From Miltoncostaea sp050249835 (GTDB lineage Bacteria; Actinomycetota; Thermoleophilia; Miltoncostaeales; Miltoncostaeaceae): a stretch of DNA of 64,000 nucleotides. The stretch lies in the NCBI GenBank assembly GCA_050249835.1, contig JBFWPT010000002.1, positions 122,229-186,228 of the forward strand, written 5' to 3'. Positions 42,167 through 50,931 of the stretch are shown here, piece after piece (the stretch's first letter is position 1; each line of letters opens with the position of its first letter). Under the pieces are notes generated by a model. It saw nothing but the letters and a program-made list of their open reading frames with translations, was not told where the DNA came from and made no database searches. Position numbers and translations under genes: made by a program.

Positions 42167-43341
42167 TCGACGAGGTGCTCGTCCAGCGCGAGGCGGCCGC
42201 GCTCATGCCGACCTACAAGCGGCAGCAGGTGGGCTTCGTCCGCGGCGAGGGTGCGTCGCTCTGGGACGCCGAGGGGCGCCGCTACGTGGACTGCATGGCC
42301 GGCATCTCCATGAACAACGTGGGGCACTGCCACCCGGCGGTGGTCGCGGCGATCGCCGACCAGGCGGGCCGCCTCATCAACACCTCGAACCTCTACTACA
42401 CGGAGCCGATGGTGGCGCTCGCGGAGTGGATCCGCGACCACGGCCTCGGCGGGCGGGTGTTCTTCTGCAACTCCGGCGCGGAGGCGAGCGAGGCGGCCCT
42501 GAAGCTCGCGCGCAAGCGCGGCGGCCCCGGGCGCACCGAGGCCGTGGCGCTGGTGGACGGCTTCCACGGCCGCACCTACGGCGCCCTGTCGCTCACCGGG
42601 CAGCCGCCCAAGCAGGAGCCGTTCGTGCCGCTCGTCCCGGGCGTGCGGCACGTGGAGCGCGACGACCTCGCGGGGCTCGAGGCGGCCGTCTCGGACGCGA
42701 CCTGCGCGGTCGTGCTCGAGATCGTCCAGGGGGAGTGCGGCGTCCACCCGGTCCCCGCCGACATGCTCCGCCTCGCCCGGGAGCTGTGCGACCGCCACGG
42801 CGCCCTGCTGATCGTGGACGAGATCCAGACCGGCCTGTCGCGCACCGGCCCGCTCTTCGCCTACCAGGAGGCCGGGATCACCCCGGATGTGATGTGCCTG
42901 GCGAAGAGCCTCGGCGGCGGGGTGCCCATCGGGGCGATCACGGCGCGGCCGGAGTACGACGCCGTCCTGCAGCCGGGCGACCACGGCTCCACCTTCGCCG
43001 GCGGGCCGCTGGCCTGCGCCGCCGCCCTGGCCTCCTGCGCGGTGCTCGCCGACGCCGGCCTGCAGGAGTCGGTGCGCATCAAGGGCTCGGCCCTGCTCGC
43101 CGCCCTGGAGGGCCTGGTCACGGACGGCCTCGCCGTCGAGGCCCGCGGCCGCGGCCTGATGTGCGCGATCGACCTCCCCCGGCCGCGCGCGGCGGAGGCG
43201 GTGGAGGCGCTGCTCGGCGAGGGCTTCCTGGTGAACAACACCTCGGACCGCACGATCCGGATGCTGCCGCCCCTCGTCGTGGACGGCGAGGACCTCGACG
43301 CGCTCGTCGCGGCGATGCGGAGGGTCCTCCCGACCCTGTAA
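42163..43341 (+). CDS. argD: Acetylornithine aminotransferase
   Basis: 392 residues, class III PLP enzyme for the fourth arginine step. NSGAEASEAALKLARKRGG, DGFHGRTYGALSLTGQP, LIVDEIQTGLSRTG, the Schiff-base lysine K248 in VMCLAKSLGGGVPIGA, and DHGSTFAGGPLACAAAL are visible. GTG start in argB stop overlap. argF, argR and argH do not follow; an MFS gene does. Confidence 0.95.
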   Translation: MIDEVLVQREAAALMPTYKRQQVGFVRGEGASLWDAEGRRYVDCMAGISMNNVGHCHPAVVAAIADQAGRLINTSNLYYTEPMVALAEWIRDHGLGGRVFFCNSGAEASEAALKLARKRGGPGRTEAVALVDGFHGRTYGALSLTGQPPKQEPFVPLVPGVRHVERDDLAGLEAAVSDATCAVVLEIVQGECGVHPVPADMLRLARELCDRHGALLIVDEIQTGLSRTGPLFAYQEAGITPDVMCLAKSLGGGVPIGAITARPEYDAVLQPGDHGSTFAGGPLACAAALASCAVLADAGLQESVRIKGSALLAALEGLVTDGLAVEARGRGLMCAIDLPRPRAAEAVEALLGEGFLVNNTSDRTIRMLPPLVVDGEDLDALVAAMRRVLPTL

Positions 43342-43350
43342 GTACCTCCC

Positions 43351-44652
43351 GTGCGCCGCGTCGTCCCCTTCATCGCGCTGGAGACGGCGACCGTGCTGTC
43401 CGGCACGGCCAACGGGATCACGATGGTCGCGTTCCCGTGGCTCGTGCTGGAGGTCACCGGGGACGCCACCGCCGCCGCGGTGATCGCCGCGGTCACCGGC
43501 ATCCCGCTGCTGCTGTCGACGCTCTTCAGCGGCGTCGTCGTGGACATGGTGGGCCGCGCGCCGGTGAGCGTCGTGAGCGACGTGCTGTCGCTGCTGTCCG
43601 TCTCCCTGGTCCCGATCCTGTCGGCGACGGTCGGCTTCGACTTCGCCCTGCTCCTGCTCGTGGCGGCCCTCGGCGCGGTGTTCGACCCGGCGGGCATCAC
43701 GGCGCGCGAGGCGATGCTGCCCGAGGCGGCCGCCGCGGCCCGGCTGCCGCTGGAGCGCGCCAACGGCATCCACGAGGCCGCCTACGGCCTCGCCTTCCTG
43801 CTCGGACCCGGTGTCGGCGGGCTGATGATCGCGGGCATCGGGGTCACGGACGCGTTCTGGGTCACCGCGGCGGCGTTCGGGCTGTCCGCGCTGGTGGTGC
43901 TCCTCGTGCGCATCCCGGGCGCAGGCCGGCCGCCGGCCCACGCCCGGCCGCGCGGGTTCTGGACCTCGACGCGCGAGGGCTTCGTCTTCCTGTGGGGCGA
44001 CCGCGTGCTGCGCGTCGTCGCGCTGATGTCCGCCGGCCTCGTCGCCCTGTGGCTGCCGATCGAGGGCGTGGTGTTGCCGTACCACTACAACGCCCTGGAC
44101 GAGCCGGGGCAGCTCGGCCTGCTCATCACCGTCATGAGCGCGGGCGGGGCGATCGGGGCCCTGCTCTACACCGCCATCGGGACCCGGGTGCGGCGGCGGA
44201 CGACCTTCATCGTCGGGCTGGTGGGCACCGCGGTCCCGGTGATGGGGATGGCCCTGCTGCCTCCCTACCCGGCGATGCTGGCGTTCGCCCTCGCCACCGG
44301 CCTGTTCTACGGCCCGGTCAACCCGGTCGTGAACGTCGCGATGCAGGAGCGCACGCCGGTCGCCCTGCGGGGGCGCGTGGTGGGCGCGATCGGCGCCGCC
44401 GCCTACGCGGCCGGCCCGATCGGGTTCCTGATCGCGGGACCGCTGCTCGAGGGGCTCGGCGTCCGCGGCACCCTCATCGTCCTCGGGGGCGCGCTCACGG
44501 TGGTGTGCGTCGTCGGCGCCCTCCACCCGGTGCTGCGCGGCCTGGACGACCCTCCTCTGGTGCAGGCCGGCGCCCACCCCGATCCGGAGACCCTCAGCCC
44601 GGACCGGCGGCTCGCCGACGCCCGGGAGATCGCGCGCGGTCCCGAGGGCTGA
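43351..44652 (+). CDS. Major facilitator superfamily transporter
   Basis: 433 residues, about 12 membrane segments. It resembles the drug/macrolide-efflux MFS branch: ATVLSGTANGITMVAFPWLV at the start, GVVVDMVGRAPVSVVSDVLS as motif A, ANGIHEAAYGLAFLLGPGVG and TGLFYGPVNPVVNVAMQERT later. The last 35 residues are hydrophilic. GTG start nine bases after argD, so it may be on the same transcript. Substrate unknown. Confidence 0.87.
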   Translation: MRRVVPFIALETATVLSGTANGITMVAFPWLVLEVTGDATAAAVIAAVTGIPLLLSTLFSGVVVDMVGRAPVSVVSDVLSLLSVSLVPILSATVGFDFALLLLVAALGAVFDPAGITAREAMLPEAAAAARLPLERANGIHEAAYGLAFLLGPGVGGLMIAGIGVTDAFWVTAAAFGLSALVVLLVRIPGAGRPPAHARPRGFWTSTREGFVFLWGDRVLRVVALMSAGLVALWLPIEGVVLPYHYNALDEPGQLGLLITVMSAGGAIGALLYTAIGTRVRRRTTFIVGLVGTAVPVMGMALLPPYPAMLAFALATGLFYGPVNPVVNVAMQERTPVALRGRVVGAIGAAAYAAGPIGFLIAGPLLEGLGVRGTLIVLGGALTVVCVVGALHPVLRGLDDPPLVQAGAHPDPETLSPDRRLADAREIARGPEG

Positions 44653-44659
44653 GCCTGAA

Positions 44660-44685
44660 GGGGGCGGCGCGGCCGCGCCGCCCCC
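44660..44685. terminator. 26-bp perfect GC palindrome between convergent genes
   Basis: A perfect 26-bp palindrome of G and C only (arms begin GGGGGCGGCGCGG) between the MFS stop and the ABC permease stop. It is likely a two-way termination or mRNA-end structure, though no T-tract is present. Confidence 0.5.
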
Positions 44686-44692
44686 ACACGAC

Positions 44693-47248
44693 CTACTCGA
44701 AGTGCAGGGCGTCCAGCGGCTTGAGCCGCGCCGCGCGCCGCGCCGGCAGCACCGCCGCCAGGATGCCCGCGAGCACCGCGAGCACCAGGAACACCACCAG
44801 CGTCACGATCGGCAGGGAGAACCGGATCCCCTGGTCCTCCAGGCCGATCGTCAGCACCCAGGCGAACAGGACGCCGATCGCGATGCCGAGCACCCCGCCG
44901 ATGACCGACGTGATGATGCTCTCGTAGCGCACGATCGCGCGCATCTGGGAGCGGGTGGTGCCGATGGCGCGCAGCATCCCGATCTCGCGGGTGCGCTCGT
45001 AGATCGACAGCACCAGCGCGTTGACGATGCCGAACAGGGAGATGATGAGGCTGATCGCCAGCAGGGCGTAGAGCAGCGCCAGCAGCTGGTTGATCTGGCT
45101 CTCGAACTCCTCCTTGAACTCGGCGTTCGACTGCACGTTGACCGTCGGGAAGTCGCTCTCCATGCGTCCGGCGATCTCCTCCTTGACGGTGTCGACGTCC
45201 GAGCCGGGAGCGAGCTTCACCACCCCGACCGTGGGGTCGGGCGGGATGTCGAGCGCGTCGGCCGCCTCGTTCGTGACGACCATGCCGGTGAAGAGCACGG
45301 GGTCGCGGTACTCGCCGAGCACCTCGAACCGCGCGGACTCCCCGCGGTTGGTGGTGACGGTGAACGTGTCGCCCACCCCCAGCCCGGTCGACTGGGCGAG
45401 GTTGCGCTCGATGAGCGCGCCGTCGCGGCCGAGCTGGCCGAAGAGCGCGTCGGAGGCGTCGCCCTCCCAGTCGAAGTCGAACACCTCGGAGGCCGTGCGC
45501 GCGTCGATGGTGTTGAGGAACTGGCTGCCGCCCGGGTCCGTGCGGACCTCGGGGAAGCGCAGGAACTGCGACGCCTGCACCTCGGGCGTCGTCGCCACGA
45601 CCCCCTCGGCGGCCGCCGGGAAGGTCGAGAAGTTGTCGGTCTGCAGGATCAGGTCGCCCTGCAGGGTCCGGTCGATCGCGCCGGTGAACGAGTCCTTCAG
45701 GCCGGCGGCGAAGATGGCGACGAAGGCGACCAGGCCGACGCCGATCATGAGGGCCGCGGCCGTCGAGGCCGTGCGCGCCGGGTTGCGCGTGGCGTTCGCC
45801 CGGGCGAGGTGGCCGGTGGTGCCGGCGACGGCCTCGATCGGGGCCCCGATGGCGCGGGCGAGCGGCTTCACGATGAAGCGGGCCAGCATGCCGACGCCCA
45901 GGAACACCAGGATCGCCCCGAGCCCGAGCACCTGCAGCGCCTCGGTGGCGCCGAGCCCGCCCGTGAGCCCGTAGACGAAGAAGGCGATGCCCGCGATGAG
46001 CAGGACGCCCGCGATGTACGGGCTGAACCTGCTGAACCGGCCCGGGGGCAGGCCCGCGCCCTCCTGGACGGCCGCGATCGGCGGCACCCGGGTGGCGCGC
46101 AGCGCCGGCCCGATGGCCGCGACCACGGTCACGATGATCCCGACCAGCAGGCCGACGATGATCGTGCGCGGCTGCACCTGGATGCCCGTCGCGGGCAGCC
46201 CGAAGCCGATCGCGTCGAAGAGCCTCAGGATGCCCCAGGCGATGCCCACGCCGGCGATCAACCCGACGATCGAGGCGACGATGCCCATGACCAGGCTCTC
46301 GCCGATGACGTTGCGCATCACCTGCCCGCGGGTGGCGCCGAGGGTGCGGAGCATCCCGAACTCGCGGACGCGCTGGGCGACCGTGATCGAGAACGTGTTG
46401 AAGATGATGAACGCGCCGACGAACAGGGCGACGCCGGCGAACGCGAGCAGGGCGGGGGTGAGGAAGCCGGAGATCTCGCCCGAGATGTCGTCGGCCTGCG
46501 CCTGGGCGTTCTGGGCCGCGGTCTCCACCTCGAGATCCGGCGGCAGCACGGCCCGCACGCGGGTGGCGAGCTCCTGCTCGCTGACGCCCTCGTCGGCCTT
46601 CGCGAAGACCTGGGTGACCTGGCCCTCGCGGTCGAACCAGCGCTGGGCGTCGGGCAGGGTCACGAGCACGACGGTCGCGCCGCCGATCGACTCCACGTCG
46701 CCGTAGCGGAACGTGCCGACGATCTCGACGGGCTGCGTGCCGACGGCGGTCGCCAGCTCCACGCCGCTCATGCCGACCTCGAGGTCCTCGCGGTCGGCGA
46801 CGTCCTTGATGACCGCGACCTCGCCGGGGTTCTCCGGCAGGCGCCCGTCGAGGGCGACGCTCGGGTTCACCTCCTCCGGCACGTTGGAGACGACGATCGC
46901 CGGGGCGCCGCCCTGCGAGGAGATGACCTCCCCGTCCACGACGAGCTGGCCCTGGGCGTTGACCTGGCCGACGGAGAGGGCGACCCCGTCCACGCCGGCC
47001 ACCTCGTCCACCACCGACTCCGGCATCGGCGGGGCGGGGTCCTCGAAGGAGTCGAACTCGGTCTGGCGGGAGACGACGACGTCGATCTTCGAGTTGCCGG
47101 TCTCGAAGATGTCGTCGAACGCGTTGTTGATCTGGTCGGTGAGGATGAAGGTGCCGGACACCATCGCCACGCCCAGCACGATGGCGATGGACGTGAGCGC
47201 GGTGCGCAGCTTGCGGGCCATGATCCCGCGGAGGACGAGGCGGAGCAC
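44693..47248 (-). CDS. ABC exporter permease with two FtsX/MacB domains
   Basis: 851 residues. An N-terminal TM (about 15-40), a large extracytoplasmic domain (about 45-245), three TMs with LGATRGQVMRNVIGESLVMG (about 255-400), four central TM segments, a second extracytoplasmic domain (about 530-690), and three C-terminal TMs with MLRAIGTTRSQMRAIVRYES, ending ARLKPLDALHFE. This is the duplicated FtsX-type topology of lipoprotein or lipid exporters. GTG start; its partner ATPase lies three bases upstream. Substrate not deducible. Confidence 0.92.
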   Translation of the reverse strand: MLRLVLRGIMARKLRTALTSIAIVLGVAMVSGTFILTDQINNAFDDIFETGNSKIDVVVSRQTEFDSFEDPAPPMPESVVDEVAGVDGVALSVGQVNAQGQLVVDGEVISSQGGAPAIVVSNVPEEVNPSVALDGRLPENPGEVAVIKDVADREDLEVGMSGVELATAVGTQPVEIVGTFRYGDVESIGGATVVLVTLPDAQRWFDREGQVTQVFAKADEGVSEQELATRVRAVLPPDLEVETAAQNAQAQADDISGEISGFLTPALLAFAGVALFVGAFIIFNTFSITVAQRVREFGMLRTLGATRGQVMRNVIGESLVMGIVASIVGLIAGVGIAWGILRLFDAIGFGLPATGIQVQPRTIIVGLLVGIIVTVVAAIGPALRATRVPPIAAVQEGAGLPPGRFSRFSPYIAGVLLIAGIAFFVYGLTGGLGATEALQVLGLGAILVFLGVGMLARFIVKPLARAIGAPIEAVAGTTGHLARANATRNPARTASTAAALMIGVGLVAFVAIFAAGLKDSFTGAIDRTLQGDLILQTDNFSTFPAAAEGVVATTPEVQASQFLRFPEVRTDPGGSQFLNTIDARTASEVFDFDWEGDASDALFGQLGRDGALIERNLAQSTGLGVGDTFTVTTNRGESARFEVLGEYRDPVLFTGMVVTNEAADALDIPPDPTVGVVKLAPGSDVDTVKEEIAGRMESDFPTVNVQSNAEFKEEFESQINQLLALLYALLAISLIISLFGIVNALVLSIYERTREIGMLRAIGTTRSQMRAIVRYESIITSVIGGVLGIAIGVLFAWVLTIGLEDQGIRFSLPIVTLVVFLVLAVLAGILAAVLPARRAARLKPLDALHFE

Positions 47249-47251
47249 GGC

Positions 47252-48019
47252 CTACTCCAGCGACTTGAACACGTCGTAGACCGCGTCGGCCTCGAGGTGC
47301 CCGTGGTCCTGGACGATCTCGCCGTCGCTCAGGAACAGCACCCGGTCCGCCGACGCCGCGGCGCGCCCGTCGTGGGTGACCATCACGATGGTCTGGCCGA
47401 ACTCGTCCACCGACCGGCGCAGCAGCCGGAGCATCTCCTCGGAGGTGGCCGAGTCGAGGTTGCCGGTCGGCTCGTCCGCGAACAGCACCGCCGGGCGGGA
47501 GATGAGCCCGCGCGCGAGGGCGACGCGCTGCTGCTGACCGCCGGAGAGCTCCGACGGGCGGTGCGAGCGGCGGTCGTCCAGCCCGACGGCCCCGACCAGC
47601 TCCTTCTCCCACGCCGGGTCGATCTTGCGCCCGGCGATGGACATGGGCAGCTCCAGGTTCTCCTCGGCCGTGAGCATGGGGAGGAGGTTGAAGAACTGGA
47701 AGACGAAGCCGACCTTCTCGCGCCGCAGCAGGGTGAGCTGGCGGTCCTTGAGGGTGGTGATCTCCGTGCCGTCGATCTGGATGGACCCGCTCGTCGGGTT
47801 GTCCAGCCCCGCCAGGATGTTCATGAGGGTCGACTTGCCGGAGCCCGAGGGGCCCATGACGGCCGCGAACTGGCCCTTCGGGAAATCGACGGAGACGCCC
47901 CGCAGGGCGTCGACGGCCGCGTCGCCGCTGCCGTAGCGCTTCGTCACGTCCCGGGCGGAGACCGCCAGGCCGTCGCGGGGTGCGCCCCCGTCGGGGGCGG
48001 GTGCTGTGGGCTCGGACAT
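47252..48019 (-). CDS. ABC transporter ATP-binding protein (MacB/LolD type)
   Basis: 255 residues. Walker A MGPSGSGKSTLMNILAGLD, Q-loop FVFQFFNLLPMLTAEENLEL, signature LSGGQQQRVALARGL, Walker B LFADEPTGNLDSATS, switch VMVTHD. The FNLLP...ENLELP pattern places it in the LolD/MacB subgroup and pairs it with the FtsX-type permease. Shine-Dalgarno GGGAGGAC before the ATG. -10-like TATCCT (48052-48057 on the - strand) is 33 bases upstream. Confidence 0.95.
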   Translation of the reverse strand: MSEPTAPAPDGGAPRDGLAVSARDVTKRYGSGDAAVDALRGVSVDFPKGQFAAVMGPSGSGKSTLMNILAGLDNPTSGSIQIDGTEITTLKDRQLTLLRREKVGFVFQFFNLLPMLTAEENLELPMSIAGRKIDPAWEKELVGAVGLDDRRSHRPSELSGGQQQRVALARGLISRPAVLFADEPTGNLDSATSEEMLRLLRRSVDEFGQTIVMVTHDGRAAASADRVLFLSDGEIVQDHGHLEADAVYDVFKSLE

Positions 48020-48100
48020 CCGGGTCCTCCCTCTCGTCGCGGAGGGTCGGGAGGATACCGGCCGGTCCGGAGGGCCCGGGTGAACTCGCGGATAACACCG

Positions 48101-48132
48101 GGGCGGGGCCGGTTGGCGGACCGGCCCCGCCC
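48101..48132 (-). terminator. Strong stem-loop after the small secreted protein gene
   Basis: Perfect 13-bp inverted repeat GGGCGGGGCCGGT / ACCGGCCCCGCCC with a six-base loop, 16 bases beyond the stop of the 97-residue gene on the - strand. Confidence 0.55.
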
Positions 48133-48147
48133 GGCGGGGCTACCGGG

Positions 48148-48441
48148 TCACGGGCACTCGCCCGGGGCCCCGCCCTGGGGCGGCGCGGTCCCCTCGCCGC
48201 CCTGCGACGGCGCGGTCTCGCCGTCCTGGGTGCCGTACGGCGCGTAGCCGTCCGGGGTGGTGGGCGTGGTGGGCGTGGCCGGCGTGGTCGCCGTGCCCGA
48301 CTCGGCCGCGGCGGCGGCAGCCGCCGGCGACGCCGTGGTGGCCGATCCGTCCCCGGTGGCCGCCACCGCGGTGGCCCCCCCGGCGACGAGCGCGAGCGCC
48401 GCGATCGCGGCGGTGACGGTGCGCCCGGTGGTCATCCTCAT
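48148..48441 (-). CDS. Small secreted low-complexity protein
   Basis: 97 residues. A signal peptide TTGRTVTAAIAALALVAGG (cleavage near AVAA-TGD) precedes an Ala/Thr/Pro/Gly-rich mature part (AESGTATTPATPTTPTTPDG, APSQGGEGTAPPQGG) ending in a single Cys. No fold is recognised. AAGGGGAG before the ATG is a good ribosome site. It is followed by a strong terminator, so it is probably monocistronic. Confidence 0.65.
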   Translation of the reverse strand: MRMTTGRTVTAAIAALALVAGGATAVAATGDGSATTASPAAAAAAAESGTATTPATPTTPTTPDGYAPYGTQDGETAPSQGGEGTAPPQGGAPGECP

Positions 48442-48578
48442 GCTTCTCCCCTTGGTGGACTACGGGATGAGGTCCAGGGAAGCGCCGCCCCCTCGGAGGA
48501 CGGCGGGAGGCCGATGTGGATCCGCTGTGCAAGAGCCGCGGCGCCCAACCCGACGATCGCACCGCGGTGATGTCGCGG

Positions 48579-49538
48579 CTAGGCCATCCATCGCCGGTGA
48601 TCGCCAACCGCAGGGCTAGATGAACGACCCTCTGTCCAAGACAGACCGCGGGTCGAACCAGACGGCATCAATGTCGCCTGCATCTCCTGGACGAATCGCC
48701 AGAGCACGTCGCCCCTTATCGGATTGCTCCGGTGACAATCCGCCACGGCTTCGGGGTCACCCCGTAGCCCTGGACTCAAGCGCCTGACACCCCTCAGCAA
48801 GAACACGTTGTCGATATCGGTCAACCGGGGGTCCTCTGGGGTCATGTCGAGGAACTCGGCGACCAAAAAGTACTTGGCGACTGGGCACCCGGACTTCAGA
48901 CGGGTGGCCGTCCCCGCGGCTTCCTGGAACATGGTCTTGTCAAGGTTGACTTTGCACTCCGCTGCCAGCACGGCGAGGACGAACCTGCCCCGTTGGGCTT
49001 CGGACAGGTCGGGCCGCGTGCTGATCGCGTAGTGCAGTTCAGCGCCGATCGTGAAGTCTTGGTCTTTGGATTTCACAACCACCTGCGGAGCGTCAAGCAG
49101 GCTCGTAAGAGAGTCTGCGCTGAAGCTCATAGACATGAAAGCCTGGTTCGGCCCGACCACTAGCTCGTTCAACCTCGCGAACCCCGGCAGCGTGGCAGGA
49201 TGCACTAGGTGCGTTAGGAACTCTTCGATGATCGTGTTGTCGAGCTTCAGTTGGCCCTTCTGGCGCTTGAGCCACGCCGACCCGCGACGCGCAATGCACT
49301 CCACCTCGACGAAGTACTTGTAGGAGTTAAGAATCTCTGCGTGCCGCAGAACCCGGTCCCGGGGCGTCTCGCCGACGCGGACTTCCTCCAACGAGGCGAT
49401 CCACGCGTCGTAGGCCTCTCTGATCTCGGCCAGCAGCGATCGGTCGTCTGCGTCGGCCTTCGGGTTCCTGAGCGCCGCGGCGATCTTGTTGAGATGGGGA
49501 GTTGGGCGCCACTGGGGCGGAATCTCGGTCACGCGCAC
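48579..49538 (-). CDS. Bpu10I-family restriction endonuclease
   Basis: 319 residues. I recognise the RE_Bpu10I family: TPHLNKIAAALRNPKADADD near the N-terminus, KRQKGQLKLDNTIIEEFL, VVKSKDQDFTIGAELHYAIS, AAECKVNLDKTMFQEAAGTA, and AEFLDMTPEDPRLTDIDNVF. D161 in the KDQDF block with E194-C-K196 gives a PD-(D/E)xK-type active site. Bpu10I cuts an asymmetric sequence and needs two subunits; only one is seen. It overlaps the end of a DNA methyltransferase by 10 bases, a classic restriction-modification pair. Base composition is clearly less GC-rich than the neighbours, so the pair was probably acquired. GTG start. Confidence 0.85.
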   Translation of the reverse strand: MRVTEIPPQWRPTPHLNKIAAALRNPKADADDRSLLAEIREAYDAWIASLEEVRVGETPRDRVLRHAEILNSYKYFVEVECIARRGSAWLKRQKGQLKLDNTIIEEFLTHLVHPATLPGFARLNELVVGPNQAFMSMSFSADSLTSLLDAPQVVVKSKDQDFTIGAELHYAISTRPDLSEAQRGRFVLAVLAAECKVNLDKTMFQEAAGTATRLKSGCPVAKYFLVAEFLDMTPEDPRLTDIDNVFLLRGVRRLSPGLRGDPEAVADCHRSNPIRGDVLWRFVQEMQATLMPSGSTRGLSWTEGRSSSPAVGDHRRWMA

Positions 49539-50017
49539 TCCGGGGCCATCGGGGAGGGCCCGACGTTCGGCGCGGCGGCTATGGCTGCATCGATGGCTTC
49601 AACGTCGGCATGAGGCTGCGTGCGCGCTCCACGGAGCGCGTTCTCACCGACTTGCGTACCGACTGCGATGACCTCGGCTGCGGGCGGAGGCATCCGCCCT
49701 TGTCCGGAAAGAATGAGGACGTCTTCCCAGACGCGCTGGCCGAAGCGGCTTACAAAAACCCGTTCGGCGCGGAAGCGGTCGCGAAAGAGTCGAAGCCGCG
49801 TCACGATCTGGGCCAAGATCTCCCCATTGAAGAATGGCACCCCGCGAACGCGGGACTGCCGGCCAACCACCACGACTACAGAGCCTCCGGCCGTCAAGAC
49901 CCGGTGGATCTCGACGAGTGCGAGGGCCATGTCCACCGAGTACTGAACGACAGTTCGAAATCGGTTCTGGCGCGATTGGAACCTATCTCCGAGCGGGCGG
50001 CCGCGAGCACGGGCCAC
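49529..50017 (-). CDS. DNA methyltransferase, C-terminal fragment after frameshift
   Basis: Continuation of the methyltransferase in a different frame. From about 49971 downwards it reads QNRFRTVVQYSVDMALALVE, IHRVLTAGGSVVVVVGRQSR and GVPFFNGEILAQIVTRLRLF, which are motif V-VIII-like sequences that belong after the TSPPY motif of the upstream fragment. Residues before 49971 in this frame are not conserved. The start shown (50017) is just the first start codon in the frame, not a proven one. Its stop overlaps the endonuclease GTG. Confidence 0.7.
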   Translation of the reverse strand: MARARGRPLGDRFQSRQNRFRTVVQYSVDMALALVEIHRVLTAGGSVVVVVGRQSRVRGVPFFNGEILAQIVTRLRLFRDRFRAERVFVSRFGQRVWEDVLILSGQGRMPPPAAEVIAVGTQVGENALRGARTQPHADVEAIDAAIAAAPNVGPSPMAPECA

Positions 50018-50703
50018 CCGAAATCGTCCGTCAGTGGACGACCGAACTGGTGATAGTTGAAGACGTTGATGTACGGCGGTGAGGTAACGACGACGTCAAT
50101 AGTGCTTCCTGCAAGCGGCATGCGGCGAGCGTCGGACAGGTGTACGACGACATCCGCGGGCGTTTGCGGAAGCGACAGGACCAAGGTCTCCAGCCGGGCA
50201 AGGCCGTCAAGGGCCGATGAGGGGGCACCGCCGAGCAGGACGATGGAGTGCAGGTCTGTGATCTGTGAGGACCGCAAGTACTTGCGCACTCGACCCGGCG
50301 AGCACGCAAGTACTTCGGCATCACGTCTGAGAGCCGCGAGCTTGGCGCGGCGTTCCTCGGGTGGAAGCCTCGCCCACAGTGCCGCGCGAGCAAGTGCGAC
50401 AGCTGCAGGGTTCACGTCGAGGCCTATGCTCGATAGACCCCGCCGGGCGGCCTCAAGGAGCGTGGTGCCGCTCCCGACGAAGGGATCGAGGACTCGGTCG
50501 CCGCTGGTCGCAACCAGGGACAAGAGGCGCGAGGCGGTCTCAGGGGAGAACTGCCCTCGCCATGGAAGGGCACTCACGCGACTGCGGTTCGCGAGGCTGA
50601 GGTCCAGTGAAGGAACATCTGGATGCGAAGGCCACTTGGCGAGTTCGGGCAGCCACGACGGATTCAGATTCGAGGTGGCCACCGTCGGGAGGGCGAGTTG
50701 CAT
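49894..50703 (-). CDS. DNA methyltransferase (TSPPY type), N-terminal fragment
   Basis: SAM-dependent DNA amino-methyltransferase of the restriction-modification pair, probably N4-cytosine. Motif I is VLDPFVGSGTTLLEAARRG followed by GLDVNPAAVALARA; the catalytic motif IV is TSPPYINVFNYHQFGRPL, then ARSEIGSNRAR. Directly after this the frame goes wrong: the true continuation is in the neighbouring frame from about 49969-49972, consistent with one missing base. In this frame the tail reads through unrelated residues to a stop at 49894. Reunited, the enzyme would be about 390 residues. Motif order (I before IV) is the gamma-like arrangement. ATG start. Confidence 0.85.
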   Translation of the reverse strand: MQLALPTVATSNLNPSWLPELAKWPSHPDVPSLDLSLANRSRVSALPWRGQFSPETASRLLSLVATSGDRVLDPFVGSGTTLLEAARRGLSSIGLDVNPAAVALARAALWARLPPEERRAKLAALRRDAEVLACSPGRVRKYLRSSQITDLHSIVLLGGAPSSALDGLARLETLVLSLPQTPADVVVHLSDARRMPLAGSTIDVVVTSPPYINVFNYHQFGRPLTDDFGWPVLAAARSEIGSNRARTDFELSFSTRWTWPSHSSRSTGS

Positions 50704-50931
50704 CTCGGTCTCGAGCCTCCCTTCGGGACAGCGTGAACAGTTTCAGGCGGTGGACCTCGCCAGGATGAGGAACGAGTGTATGGGGGTAGACGGACGCCAC
50801 AGTGCTGGATGCGGGCGAAGGCCAACGAGGCCGGGGTCTGCGAACGATTCCCTTGCGGAGACGACGGGCTCGCCTTCCTGGGCGGCTCCGGCCAAGGATC
50901 CGTTGATGGTCGCGCGGGAAGCCGGGCGTGG
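50704..50931. other. Intergenic boundary of the restriction-modification island
   Basis: 228 bases between the methyltransferase start and the anti-sigma-type gene stop. No tRNA, repeat, or integration site was recognised; base composition shifts back towards high GC here. Confidence 0.4.

Noticed and set aside
44403..48098. 1231-codon antisense frame opposite the ABC exporter
   Set aside because: Low-complexity Arg/Ala/Gly translation, with the exporter pair on the same strand in another frame having full ABC motifs.
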